Shown: piece after piece, positions 17,728-27,039 of the stretch
Layout: the number at the start of each line of letters is the position of its first letter
How positions within the stretch are numbered: position 1 is the stretch's first letter
From: Gemmatimonadota bacterium
GTDB taxonomy: Bacteria; Gemmatimonadota; Gemmatimonadetes; Gemmatimonadales; GWC2-71-9
Reading direction: 5' to 3'
Assembly (NCBI GenBank): GCA_029863245.1
Contig: JAOTVV010000004.1
Coordinates: forward strand, 124,001-188,000
Length of the DNA stretch: 64,000 bases
Made by a program: the position numbers and the translations under genes
Notes under the pieces: model-generated
The model's input: the letters and a program-made list of their open reading frames with translations, nothing else
Told to the model about the DNA's origin: nothing
Databases searched by the model: none

Positions 17728-18171
17728 ATGGTGGATCGAGTCGAAGGTCTGCTCTCTCCCATCATGCGGGCGGTCTTGGAAACGGTTTCCGAGGGTGTCC
17801 TGGTGCTGGATGGCGCTGGTCGTGTGGCGTACAGCAATGCGGCTGTCAGGAGAATGCTGCACGGCGCAGGATGCAGTGAAGGCCTGGAGGGACGTGTCCT
17901 TCTTGATGAGCTGTCCCAGATGGGCGGTCGTACCTCGCCGATCAGCCTCGACGGTTCCAAGGTGTGTGATGTGGTCGTGGTTCCCGCGCGCCAGAACGGA
18001 GAGCCGCACACCCTGGCCGAACGCGAGCGGGACGCGATCGTCGAGACCCTTCACGCGACCCGTGGGAAGCTCACGGAGAGCGCTCGCCGCCTCGGTATCT
18101 CCCGCACCACGCTCTGGCGACGATTGCGTGCCTATGGGATCGACCGCGCCCGATGGTCCCGTTCCTCCTGA
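17728..18171 (+). CDS. PAS-Fis type transcription regulator
   Basis: A 147-residue protein. The N-terminal part is a PAS-like fold (MRAVLETVSEGVLVLDGAGRVAYSNAAVRRML). The C-terminus is a Fis-type helix-turn-helix (ERDAIVETLHATRGKLTESARRLGISRTTLWRRLRAYGI) as in NtrC-family regulators, but there is no AAA+ sigma54-activator domain between them. It could bind DNA as a ligand-sensing dimer. It overlaps the next gene by 19 bases, so the two are translationally linked. Confidence 0.85.
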   Translation: MVDRVEGLLSPIMRAVLETVSEGVLVLDGAGRVAYSNAAVRRMLHGAGCSEGLEGRVLLDELSQMGGRTSPISLDGSKVCDVVVVPARQNGEPHTLAERERDAIVETLHATRGKLTESARRLGISRTTLWRRLRAYGIDRARWSRSS

Positions 18172-20348
18172 TCTGCGCAGCCCTCGCCGCTCCTCAAGCA
18201 CCAGACTCCGCCACATTCCGTGATGCCGCGACGGCCGCTCTGTACGCTCGCGCCCGCGTCCGCCACGTGCGGCAGGACTCGTTGGTCCGGAACTACCGCG
18301 CCCTTGTCCAGACGAGGCTGACGGCAACTGCGGGTCGCAGTCGCTTCGCGCGCCAGATCACGCTGGTGCAGCACGAGTCGGTTGCCGAGATCGCGTGGGA
18401 GGAGCCCAACGACCTGCGGGTGAAGGTGTTGGGCGCCCGAGCCGTGGCGCCAGTCGTTCGTATCGTGCAGGGGTTCGGCGGCAAGGTCGAAGCCGGGGCG
18501 GAAGCCGAGTTGCGAGATGCGCTGGTGATGGACCGCCCCTGGTTCATTCCACGGGCGCTCGGCGACAGCGTCAGGGTGATGGGGGTTCCCGAGCATGCGG
18601 CGCTCCACCCCCTCGGGGACGGCGCGCTCGAGTACTACCGGTTTGCGGTGACGGATTCCGTTCAGATGCTGGTACCCGGCCGAAGTGTGCGCGCATTCAA
18701 GATGCGCGTGGAGCCCAAGTGCATCGGCCCCTCCCTCATCGCAGGCGACATGTGGATCGATGCCGAGAGCGCCGACGTGGTGCGCTTTTCCATGACATTT
18801 CTCGGCGACTACGTCTGGGAGGCTCCCCGAGGCGAGACGGCCAGAGACAGCGCGCGAGCGCTGAAGGAGAACGCCCAAGCTCGCCGCTTCCTCTCGGTCG
18901 AAGCCATGGTAGAGTACGCCCTTGTCGATCGCCAATACTGGATGCCCTACCGTCAACTCATGGCGATAACGGCCGAGGTGCCGTGGTTCGTCAATGTCGC
19001 GGTGCCAGCCACTGCGGTGACGACGTTCAGCGACTATCGCGTGAATGTCGACGAGCCGATCGCGTTCGTGGTTCCCGAGGAGGATTTGGAATTGGGAGAG
19101 GCTCGACGCCGTCTCCGTGCGAGGTCTGACGAGAGCGGGCTGCTCTCGGAGGACACGCTGTTCACTCGTCGGGAGCGACAGGAGGCCGGGTACTTCCGCG
19201 CCGGGCTGTGGAGCACGGGACGTTGGGAGCTGGAGGTACCTGCTGCCGATAGCCTGCGGGCCTACGCGTGGGACGCCAACCTGCAGGCCCTCGAGGATCC
19301 GCACGAGCAACGACGGCTACGAGAGATGTTTGTCGAGCTTAGTACCCTGCGGGAGGACTTGCCCCTCGAGTGGACAGGGAGACGGCGGTTCGGGCTGGCG
19401 TGGGAGGCTGCCGCCGAAGTCGCCCGCTTCAACCGCGTACAGGGTCCGTCACTCGGCGTGGGATTCGAGCTCCATCCGGGTCCCCGATTTACGACGGTGC
19501 TTGCTTCAGGTCGGTTCGGGTTCGGCGATCTCCGGCCCACCGCGACGCTCACATGGCGGCGCGACGGTCCGGTGGGCCGTTTCGATGTGGGCGGCTATCA
19601 CACGGTTCGGGAGGCCGAGCCGTGGACGCGGGGGCTAGGACTCGGGAATTCAGTCAACGCGTTGTTCGTGGCACACGACGATGCGGACTACGTCCGGGTG
19701 TCGGGTGGTGCGGTGTCTCACACGTGGAACCACGGCATGCTGGCCAACGTGGAAGCACGACTAGCGTACGAGCACCATGCCAGTGTGGACGCGATTACCG
19801 GATCGGCCATCGCCGATTTGTGGGGTGAGGGAGCATTTCCGCCGAATCCGCCGGTTGTTGAAGGCTGGTTCTTTCGGGGCGTGCTCCGTCGGGGTGGCTG
19901 GATCGGGCCGCTGCAAGTGACGCCAGGCTCCGAGGTCCTGGCGGGTGAAGGGAGGCTCGCCGGTCGAGCGTGGATCGCTGCCAGTCTGCCGTTCACCGTC
20001 CTGGGACGGGGAGGCAGGTTCACCGTCCGGTCCGGCGGGCTTCGCGGCGACAGCATGCCGCAACTCGAGTTCCGGCTCGGCGGACCAGAGACCGTGCGGG
20101 GGTACGCATACGGGGTGCGGCGCGGACGGGAGATCTGGGCGGCACAGCTCGACCTTGCCCTGACCGGCTCACGACTCTTGGCGCCGGTGGCGTTCGTCGA
20201 CGTGGGCGACACGTTCACGTCCGATCCGATGGTCGGAGCCGGCGTCGGGCTCTCAGTGCTCAACGGCCTGGTCCGGTTCAATCTCTCCCAGGGCCTTCGG
20301 CCGGTGAGCGAGGTCCGATTCGATCTGCTCTTTCGCGCGCCAAGGTGA
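18153..20348 (+). CDS. outer-membrane barrel protein, Omp85-like C-terminus
   Basis: A 731-residue exported protein. It starts with a signal-like leader (MVPFLLICAALAAPQAP), continues with a large soluble region (about 20-380) and ends in a predicted beta-barrel. Near the C-terminus the segment RLGGPETVRGYAYGVRRG resembles the GG...RGY signature of Omp85/TpsB barrels, and the last residues VRFDLLFRAPR end near the outer-membrane aromatic rule. It overlaps the PAS-Fis regulator by 19 bases. Cargo or substrate is unknown; a role in export or surface anchoring is only a guess. Confidence 0.7.
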   Translation: MVPFLLICAALAAPQAPDSATFRDAATAALYARARVRHVRQDSLVRNYRALVQTRLTATAGRSRFARQITLVQHESVAEIAWEEPNDLRVKVLGARAVAPVVRIVQGFGGKVEAGAEAELRDALVMDRPWFIPRALGDSVRVMGVPEHAALHPLGDGALEYYRFAVTDSVQMLVPGRSVRAFKMRVEPKCIGPSLIAGDMWIDAESADVVRFSMTFLGDYVWEAPRGETARDSARALKENAQARRFLSVEAMVEYALVDRQYWMPYRQLMAITAEVPWFVNVAVPATAVTTFSDYRVNVDEPIAFVVPEEDLELGEARRRLRARSDESGLLSEDTLFTRRERQEAGYFRAGLWSTGRWELEVPAADSLRAYAWDANLQALEDPHEQRRLREMFVELSTLREDLPLEWTGRRRFGLAWEAAAEVARFNRVQGPSLGVGFELHPGPRFTTVLASGRFGFGDLRPTATLTWRRDGPVGRFDVGGYHTVREAEPWTRGLGLGNSVNALFVAHDDADYVRVSGGAVSHTWNHGMLANVEARLAYEHHASVDAITGSAIADLWGEGAFPPNPPVVEGWFFRGVLRRGGWIGPLQVTPGSEVLAGEGRLAGRAWIAASLPFTVLGRGGRFTVRSGGLRGDSMPQLEFRLGGPETVRGYAYGVRRGREIWAAQLDLALTGSRLLAPVAFVDVGDTFTSDPMVGAGVGLSVLNGLVRFNLSQGLRPVSEVRFDLLFRAPR

Positions 20349-20367
20349 CCGTCTAGGTTGCAATCTG

Positions 20368-20838
20368 ATGCAGCCCAGGCCCTTCATTATCGAGGAATAC
20401 GTCCGGTGGTCGGACGTAGACTTTGCCGGGATCATCTTCTACGGGGCCTACGTCCGGTTTTTCGAGATCGCCGAAACGGAGCTGTTTCGAGAGGCGGGAG
20501 TGCCGTACAGTCAGGTGTTCGACCGATTCGGGATTTGGCTCCCACGGGCGCACCTGCACTGTGACTTCACGTATCCGGCACGCCTGGACGACCGGCTGCG
20601 GGTGGGGGCGTACTTCACCGCGTTCGGGAGGAGCTCGATTCGCATCAACTTCGACGTACTGCATGTGCGAGCCGGTGAGCTCGCGGCAGCCGGCCACGAA
20701 GTGCTCGTGTGTACCGATCGGGATAGTCTGCACCCCGTGACTATACCGGCGGAATTGCGCAGCGTCCTGGAGCCATTTGCGCTGGACGAGGCGGACGCAC
20801 GTCATGCACTTGGGCTCGGGACAGGAGCAACCACGTGA
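20368..20838 (+). CDS. YbgC/FadM-type acyl-CoA thioesterase
   Basis: A 156-residue hotdog-fold protein: EYVRWSDVDFAGIIFYGAYVRFFEIAE has the Asp and Tyr positions of the 4HBT active site (WSDVDFAG), followed by PRAHLHCDFTYPARLDD. It hydrolyses acyl-CoA thioesters in the cytoplasm; chain length is not determinable. It overlaps the lipoprotein gene by 4 bases (GTGA), so they are cotranscribed. Confidence 0.85.
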   Translation: MQPRPFIIEEYVRWSDVDFAGIIFYGAYVRFFEIAETELFREAGVPYSQVFDRFGIWLPRAHLHCDFTYPARLDDRLRVGAYFTAFGRSSIRINFDVLHVRAGELAAAGHEVLVCTDRDSLHPVTIPAELRSVLEPFALDEADARHALGLGTGATT

Positions 20839-21464
20839 ACAAGCGAATGGCGCTCGTGACGGGAAGCCTGCTCGCCCTCGTCCTTGCTTGCGTGGGAGAC
20901 GAGGAGCAGCCACCTCCGCAACCGCTACCGGTAGAGGGGCAATCCACAGCACCGGACTCGATCGTCATGCCGGCGTTTCCGGCATCGCGGCGGGGCTATC
21001 TCGTGGCGCGCAGCAGCGGCGTGTACGAGTTGAGCGGTGAGTGGCCCGCCCGGGCGGGGATGTGTGAGGACCCGGCCGTCATGGAGGTCCTGGCGCAGCA
21101 GCCGGGTGTGGGTACCATCGTGCTCCTTCGGCTCCCGCCGCCGCCCGAGCGGCTCGCGATATACCCCATCGCGATCGTGGATTCGGGTGCACCCCCTCCG
21201 CCGGCAGCCCAGATCGGGGTTCAGCTCTTCCAGGGCGCGAACGCCTATGCGTTTCAAGGCTTGGAGGGACAGGTAGTGCTGACGGGCATGAGCGACCGGG
21301 TGAGTGGCCGGTATGAGGTGACGCTGCGGGAGATCAGTTCCAACGGTCTGGCAAAATACGCCGGTGTCTTCGAATCCGTCATGCTGGAAACGCTGCCGGA
21401 TGCGCAGTGCGACGAGTGGAAGCGGGAACTCCTGCCCACCGACTCGGTCACGGGCGACAACTAG
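20835..21464 (+). CDS. predicted lipoprotein, unknown function
   Basis: A 209-residue protein starting at GTG 20835 that overlaps the thioesterase stop. Its leader MALVTGSLLALVLAC ends in a lipobox with the lipidated Cys directly before GDEEQPPPQP, a proline-rich linker. The mature part has no motif I recognise. It precedes ispH by 17 bases. Confidence 0.72.
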   Translation: MNKRMALVTGSLLALVLACVGDEEQPPPQPLPVEGQSTAPDSIVMPAFPASRRGYLVARSSGVYELSGEWPARAGMCEDPAVMEVLAQQPGVGTIVLLRLPPPPERLAIYPIAIVDSGAPPPPAAQIGVQLFQGANAYAFQGLEGQVVLTGMSDRVSGRYEVTLREISSNGLAKYAGVFESVMLETLPDAQCDEWKRELLPTDSVTGDN

Positions 21465-21481
21465 CGATCGTGCCAGCTCCG

Positions 21482-22678
21482 ATGGATCAGACCTACTTTC
21501 GCAAAGGATTCGGCCTCAAGCGAGAGATCGAGGGACATCTCGCGACCGACTACCACAGTCGCCTGGTCGACCGCATCCGCGAGTCCGACTTCACCATCGC
21601 GGTGAACGGTCTGACGATTCGTCTCGCGCAGGAATTCGGCTTCTGTTACGGTGTGGACCGCGCCGTGGAATATGCGTACGAGAGCCGCGAGAAATTCCCG
21701 GACCGACGCATCTTCCTCGTCGGGGAAATCATTCACAATCCGCACGTCAACGAGAAGCTCGAGACGATGGGCGTGACCGTTCTCCGTCCCGGCGACGCGG
21801 GTGATTTCGATCTTTCGGCAGTCGAGCCGGAGGATGTAGTCCTGATCCCGGCGTTTGGCGTGCGAGTCTCGGATTTCGACAGGCTCCGTGACATAGGCTG
21901 TGTGTTGGTGGATACGACGTGTGGCTCGGTCCTCAATGTGTGGAAGCGTGTCGAGAGTTACGCGCGGGATGGCTATACGGCCATCGTCCACGGAAAGCAC
22001 TTCCACGAGGAGACCAAGGCCACCGCCAGTCAGGTCACCAAGTATCCGGACGGACGATACCTGATCGTCCGGGACATGAACGAGACGGAACTCCTGTGTC
22101 GCTACCTCCGAGGCGAGGAGGCTGTCGACGCGGTGCAGGCGACATTCGGCGAAAAGGTCTCTACGGGCTTCGTGTTCGAACGCGACCTCCAGCGGGTTGG
22201 CCTGGCGAATCAGACCACCATGCTGGCCTCAGAATCGCTGGAGATCGCCATGCGGATTGGTCACGCGATGGCCGATCGGTACGGCCAGGAGAATCTTGCC
22301 GATCACTTTCGCAGCTTCGGCACGATCTGCTCGGCCACCCAGGAACGGCAGGATGCGATTCTCGCACTCATCGAGGAACCGTTGGACGTGATGGTTGTGG
22401 TAGGTGGCTACAACTCGAGCAACACGAGCAACCTCGCCCGCATTTGCGCTCGCAAAGTAACCACCTACCATATCGCCGATTCGTCCTGCATCGATCCCGA
22501 TACGGGCGCGATTCGCCACAAGCCGGTAGATGCCAAGGATGAGGTGACCACCGCCGAGTGGCTCACGTCCGAAGTTGGGCGGATCGGCATCACGGCTGGC
22601 GCCTCGACGCCGAACAACAAGATCGGCGCGGCGATCGAGCGCATTCTCCACACTAAAGGCCTCAGCGCTCCCTTTTGA
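21482..22678 (+). CDS. ispH: 4-hydroxy-3-methylbut-2-enyl diphosphate reductase
   Basis: Final enzyme of the MEP isoprenoid pathway, making IPP and DMAPP with a [4Fe-4S] cluster. The three cluster cysteines are in EFGFCYGVDRA (Cys55), DTTCGSV (Cys147) and GTICSATQERQDA (Cys283). At 398 residues it is the long form seen in cyanobacteria and plants rather than the roughly 320-residue E. coli form. ATG at 21482 is chosen over an in-frame ATG at 21407 because the upstream segment lies inside the lipoprotein gene. No other mep gene is nearby. Confidence 0.94.
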   Translation: MDQTYFRKGFGLKREIEGHLATDYHSRLVDRIRESDFTIAVNGLTIRLAQEFGFCYGVDRAVEYAYESREKFPDRRIFLVGEIIHNPHVNEKLETMGVTVLRPGDAGDFDLSAVEPEDVVLIPAFGVRVSDFDRLRDIGCVLVDTTCGSVLNVWKRVESYARDGYTAIVHGKHFHEETKATASQVTKYPDGRYLIVRDMNETELLCRYLRGEEAVDAVQATFGEKVSTGFVFERDLQRVGLANQTTMLASESLEIAMRIGHAMADRYGQENLADHFRSFGTICSATQERQDAILALIEEPLDVMVVVGGYNSSNTSNLARICARKVTTYHIADSSCIDPDTGAIRHKPVDAKDEVTTAEWLTSEVGRIGITAGASTPNNKIGAAIERILHTKGLSAPF

Positions 22679-22730
22679 ACCGATGGCCTGCAAGGCGGCG
22701 GCCCGGCAGTCCAGTGCCTCGAACTGAGCT

Positions 22731-23360
22731 GTGACCACACGCTGGACGCCGTCGGCGACAGCGCTGATCGTCGCCAACCTGGTGCCGCTGGTGGGCGTCG
22801 TCCTGTTCGACTGGGACGTGTTTTCCGTCGTCTCTCTGTTTTGGCTCGAGAATCTCGTCGTCGGTGGGTTCAACGTGCTGCGCATGGCATGGGTTGAGCG
22901 GGGCGCAGAGAGACGACCCGCCGTGAAGTACGTGATGATCCCGTTCTTTGCGTTCCACTATGGCATGTTCACACTGATTCACGGCGTGTTCGTGTTCAGC
23001 CTGTTCGGCGGCAGAATGGTTCAGGGGATCGGCTTCCCGTCATTGGTGACCATCGTGGATGTCATTGCGACACAGAGACTGTGGGTCGCCGTAGCGGCGC
23101 TCTTCATCAGTCACGGGTACTCGTTCGTGGTGAACTATCTTGGCAGCCAGGAGTATCGAACCGTGACGCTGGAACGGCTCATGCACCAGCCTTACAATCG
23201 CATCATAGTCCTCCATCTCGTAGTCATTTTCGGTGGGTTCGTCGTGATGACGCTCCAGGAGCCGAGAATCGGTATCGCGCTGCTCGTGGTCATCAAGATT
23301 GTGGTAGACCTTCGCGCCCATCTTGGGGAACACCGGAAGCTGCAAACGGCGGTCGCCTAG
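22731..23360 (+). CDS. membrane protein, DUF6498-like
   Basis: A 209-residue integral membrane protein starting at GTG 22731. About five to six hydrophobic segments are visible, including LIVANLVPLVGVVLFDW, VSLFWLENLVVGGFNV, MIPFFAFHYGMFTLIHGVFVF and HLVVIFGGFVVM. The FWxENxxxG, FHYGxF and SHxxSFxxNY patterns fit the DUF6498 family, of unknown function. It converges on dnaE2, overlapping its end by 4 bases. Confidence 0.75.
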   Translation: MTTRWTPSATALIVANLVPLVGVVLFDWDVFSVVSLFWLENLVVGGFNVLRMAWVERGAERRPAVKYVMIPFFAFHYGMFTLIHGVFVFSLFGGRMVQGIGFPSLVTIVDVIATQRLWVAVAALFISHGYSFVVNYLGSQEYRTVTLERLMHQPYNRIIVLHLVVIFGGFVVMTLQEPRIGIALLVVIKIVVDLRAHLGEHRKLQTAVA

Positions 23361-26300
23361 CCCCAGTTCTTCGAGCCCGGCGCATGCCGCCGCAGGTCCT
23401 TGAGGAAGGTGGCCATGCGGACGGGTCGCTTGTCGTGAGGTGAGACCGCCTCGTTCCATTGCTCCTTTCCCACCGCTGGCTTGCGTGGCTGCCCGATGGT
23501 GAGCGGTCGGACTTCCTGCGCGATCACGTTCACCGTCCCGTCGTCCTTTGCCACCGTGCCGGTAATCCAGAGAAATGGCTCGCCGCGAATCGCAACCCGA
23601 TCACGCTCGTAGATCTGGGGTCGAACGATGATATTGACCATGCCTGCCTCGTCTTCGAGCAAAATGAACGTGTAGCCCCGCGCCGTTTCGGGACGCTGTC
23701 GGGCGACCACGAGCCCCGCGACTTGGACGTCGCTGCCGTGTTCCAAGATCTCCATCTGGTCGCTCCGGATCACCGTTGTGGGTAGTGACGGCCGCAAGAC
23801 GGTGAACGGATGGCCGCTCGTCGAGAATCCGAGTACCTCGTATTCGGCAATCAGACGTTCGTCGGCGGCAACGTCCCCGAAGCGGAGGCGTTCGTACGGA
23901 TGCACGAGGGGCAACTCGAGCTGCCGACGGGTTCGGTGTCGGCTGGTGGACTCGGTTTTGGGCGGCAGCCAAAGCCCGACTTGCCAGAGGAGCTCGCGCC
24001 GGGTGAGCCCGAACCGGTCACAGCCGCCGACCCACACGAGGTACTCGATCGCGTCCCGGGACAACGCGGCCGGCGCACGGCGCACCAGATCGCCGAGGCT
24101 TCGGAAGGGACCGTTCCGAAGCCGCTCGTCGACGACAACCTCGGTCACGTCCCAACCCCAGTTTCGAAGGAACCCGAGCCCTATGCGGATGTGGCCGTCT
24201 TCGACCGTGCAGTAGACGTCACTCCGGTGGATGTCCGGCAGGAGTGCCTCGACGCCGTGGCGATCGGCGTCGCGCACCAATGCATCGATCGAGTAAAACC
24301 CCATGGGTTGGTTGTTGAATAGGGCCGTGTAATACTCGACGGCGTGGTAGTGCCGCAGCCATGCCGATTGGTAGGCGAGCAAGCCAAACGCCGCGGCGTG
24401 GGATTTGGGAAAGCCGAATTCCGAGAATGCCACGACCTGCTCGAAGACCTTGCGTGCCGTCGCCTCGGACACGCTGTGGCGGCGGGTGCCCTCGAGGAAC
24501 TCCTCCCAGAAGTTCTCCATGAGTTCGCGCGATCGGCGCCGGCTCATCGCTCGCCGCAGCGCTTCGGCCTGTCCGGCCGAGAAGCCGGCCAACGCCTGGC
24601 ACACCTGGAGGACTTGGTCCTGGAAAATGATCACGCCGAGCGTTTCGCCAAGCGCATCGCCAAGCAGAGGGTGCTCCACCGGCGGGTCGTAGGGGAGACC
24701 CTGGGCACGAGCGTGTCGCTGAGCCTCCCGCCGCCGCACGTACGGATTCACCGCACCGCCGACAATCGGTCCGGGACGGACGATTGCGACCTCGACCGCG
24801 AGGTCTTCGAGATTCCGGGGACGCGTGCGGCGGATCATCTGGATCTGCGCGCGGCTCTCGATTTGGAACAGGCCGACGGTGTCGCCTGAGCAGATCTGAT
24901 CGAACACGTGCTCGTCCTCGAAGTCGATGCGACTCAGGTCGGGTGGTGTTCCCTCTTTCCAGGCCACGAGCTCGACGCACTCCTCGACCAGCGAGAGCAT
25001 GCCGAGTGCGAGGAAATCGATTTTGATGAAGCGCGCGTCGTCGCACGAATCCTTGTCCCACTGGCACACGACGCGATCGGGCATCGCCGAGCGCTCCAGT
25101 GGAACGATGTCCACGAGCGGTCGACTCGAGATGATCATTCCGCCCACGTGTTGGGAGATGTGCCGCGGCAGTCCGGCAATCTCTTCGGCGAGAGCACAGA
25201 GGTCACGCCAGAGTGGGGCCTTCACCCGGTCGACGAATCCCGGCAACTGCGAGAGCTGCTCGCGGAGCGCACCGGCCGAGTGGTGTCCCGCGAGGCGAGC
25301 AACCTGTTCGATCTCCCCCTGGGGCAGATCGAGTGCCTTACCAAGCTCGCGCACCGCCGACCGGAGCCGATACGTGGGGAACGAACACACGAGTCCCGTG
25401 TGTGCGTCGCCGTAGCGCTGATACACACGGCGAATCAGTTCCTCGCGGATCTCCCGAGGGAAGTCGAGATCGATGTCGGGAACCGAGGCGAGGGTCTCGT
25501 TCAGAAAGCGACCGAGGAAGAGCCGATTGGCGACCGGGTCGATGTGCGACAGGCCGAGGAAGTAGCAGATGATCGACGAAACAGACGAACCGCGTCCCCG
25601 TCCCGGTAACAGGTTGCCGGTCGCTCGACGGCTCCCCAAGCGAACCTCGGCTGCCACCTCACGGGCCAGCTCGAAGAGATCGTGGTACACCAGAAAGAAG
25701 CCGCACAGTCCGTGACGCTCGACGAGCCGAAGCTCCTCATCCAATCGCTGTTCGGCCTCCCTGCGGTGTGGAGCGTTGGGGGGATAGCGGTCGTCGAGGC
25801 GCGCACGGCACAGTGCGGCCAAGGCCGCGGGGGCCGGTTGTCGGTCCGCACCGTGGAAGTCGGGGAAGGTATACCCGAGATCCGTCGTGAGGTCGAAGGC
25901 CAGGCATCGCTCGGCGATGTGGAGCGTGTTCGCAACGGCGTCCGGGCGATCACGGAACAGGGCGGTGACCTCCGCAGGTCGTCGAAGAAAGAACTCGCTA
26001 TTGGGGCGTCGAACGTGATGAGATGCGTCGAGCGTGGTACGATGGCGGATGGCCACGAGGGCGTCATGGAGCCGATGCCGCTCTCGATGGTGGTAGTGGA
26101 CGTCACCCGTGGCGACCACCGACAAGTGTTCGGCGTCGGCGATGTCGGCGAGCGTGCGGGTGAGCGCCCGATCGCCGCGGACCGCGTTGCGCTGCAGCTC
26201 GACGAAGAAGTGGTCGCTGCCGAACACCGCACGACAGTGCGCGGCGAAGCACCGGGCAGCGGTTACGCCCTCGCGAGCGAGCACGGATGGGAGCAGCCCC

Positions 26301-26677
26301 TCACGACATCCCGAGAGCACGATCAGCCCCTCGTGATGAGCTTCGAGTGACGCGAAGTCAAGGCGCGGGTCGCGGCGGTCGTCCCGACCCAGGTGTGCTT
26401 CGGTGAGGAGCCGGCAGAGATTGGCGTATCCTCGGGGAGTTTCCACCAAGAGCGTGACGTGTGTGCCATCGAGTAGGGTCACTTCGGCACCAGTAATGGC
26501 CCCGATCCCCAGGTGTTTGGCGGCCTGGGCAAAGGCCATGGAGCCGTACAGTCCGTTGTGGTCCGTGAGCGCAAGGGCTGGGTAGCCAAGAGCCTCCGCT
26601 TGGAGCACGAGCTGCTCCGGGAGGGACGCTCCGTCAAGGAAGGAGAAGGCGGAGTGGCAGTGAAGCTCGATGTACAT
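23357..26677 (-). CDS. dnaE2: error-prone DNA polymerase DnaE2 (ImuC)
   Basis: A 1106-residue C-family polymerase lacking the long C-terminal extension of DnaE1. It starts with a PHP domain (HCHSAFSFLDGAS, LTDHNGLYG) and has the catalytic aspartates in VPDIDLDFPREIREELI, plus KIDFLALGM and a C-terminal OB fold (VAGLVVARQRPETARG, then RGEPFLWITGTV). DnaE2 copies damaged templates and drives SOS mutagenesis with ImuB. ATG at 26677 is chosen because MYIELHCHS is the normal family start. It is the last gene of the leftward operon beginning near 29.5 kb; no clamp-binding pentapeptide was seen in it. Confidence 0.95.
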   Translation of the reverse strand: MYIELHCHSAFSFLDGASLPEQLVLQAEALGYPALALTDHNGLYGSMAFAQAAKHLGIGAITGAEVTLLDGTHVTLLVETPRGYANLCRLLTEAHLGRDDRRDPRLDFASLEAHHEGLIVLSGCREGLLPSVLAREGVTAARCFAAHCRAVFGSDHFFVELQRNAVRGDRALTRTLADIADAEHLSVVATGDVHYHHRERHRLHDALVAIRHRTTLDASHHVRRPNSEFFLRRPAEVTALFRDRPDAVANTLHIAERCLAFDLTTDLGYTFPDFHGADRQPAPAALAALCRARLDDRYPPNAPHRREAEQRLDEELRLVERHGLCGFFLVYHDLFELAREVAAEVRLGSRRATGNLLPGRGRGSSVSSIICYFLGLSHIDPVANRLFLGRFLNETLASVPDIDLDFPREIREELIRRVYQRYGDAHTGLVCSFPTYRLRSAVRELGKALDLPQGEIEQVARLAGHHSAGALREQLSQLPGFVDRVKAPLWRDLCALAEEIAGLPRHISQHVGGMIISSRPLVDIVPLERSAMPDRVVCQWDKDSCDDARFIKIDFLALGMLSLVEECVELVAWKEGTPPDLSRIDFEDEHVFDQICSGDTVGLFQIESRAQIQMIRRTRPRNLEDLAVEVAIVRPGPIVGGAVNPYVRRREAQRHARAQGLPYDPPVEHPLLGDALGETLGVIIFQDQVLQVCQALAGFSAGQAEALRRAMSRRRSRELMENFWEEFLEGTRRHSVSEATARKVFEQVVAFSEFGFPKSHAAAFGLLAYQSAWLRHYHAVEYYTALFNNQPMGFYSIDALVRDADRHGVEALLPDIHRSDVYCTVEDGHIRIGLGFLRNWGWDVTEVVVDERLRNGPFRSLGDLVRRAPAALSRDAIEYLVWVGGCDRFGLTRRELLWQVGLWLPPKTESTSRHRTRRQLELPLVHPYERLRFGDVAADERLIAEYEVLGFSTSGHPFTVLRPSLPTTVIRSDQMEILEHGSDVQVAGLVVARQRPETARGYTFILLEDEAGMVNIIVRPQIYERDRVAIRGEPFLWITGTVAKDDGTVNVIAQEVRPLTIGQPRKPAVGKEQWNEAVSPHDKRPVRMATFLKDLRRHAPGSKNWG

Positions 26678-26721
26678 GGACAGAACCGAGGGCGCCGTGC
26701 GAGCCGTTCGTGATACGCCCA

Positions 26722-27039
26722 CTACGGCATCTGCAGAAACCACTGGCCGCTGTTCAGATCTTCGAACACAATCACGTGGCTTCCTCCCGCGAGCACGATG
26801 TCGAGGTAGCGCCGGGTGAGAGAATGGCGCCACCACTCGTCGTCGATGCGCCAGATCTCGATAATCTCCTCGATTGCCCGATAGTTCGGCTCGCCCGAGG
26901 TCGTGGTCGAGTGATCGGGCGTCTCGCTCGTCACGGCTGTGGGAAGTCCGTGGTCGTCCACCAAGACGTGCACGGGTTGCGGGACGTTCAGGGCTCGAAG
27001 TCGATCAATGCGTAGCGGCGTTCGGGCAGACGTGACCAT
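26722..27039 (-). CDS. small DUF6504-like protein between imuB and dnaE2
   Basis: The frame ending at 26722 encodes a small protein whose C-terminus (IEEIIEIWRIDDEWWRHSLTRRYLDIVLAGGSHVIVFEDL) resembles the short tryptophan-rich DUF6504 protein typically found next to imuB and dnaE2. The start is unclear: ATG at 27039 gives 105 residues and overlaps imuB by 52 bases; a shorter version could begin at the imuB stop, where CTG-A overlaps TGA, or at a later GTG. No function is known; conservation of its place suggests a link to translesion synthesis. Confidence 0.65.
   Translation of the reverse strand: MVTSARTPLRIDRLRALNVPQPVHVLVDDHGLPTAVTSETPDHSTTTSGEPNYRAIEEIIEIWRIDDEWWRHSLTRRYLDIVLAGGSHVIVFEDLNSGQWFLQMP

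Noticed and set aside
18132-19310. 392-codon minus frame opposite the barrel gene
   Set aside because: Antisense to a gene with a signal leader and Omp85-like motif; no domain features in the minus translation.
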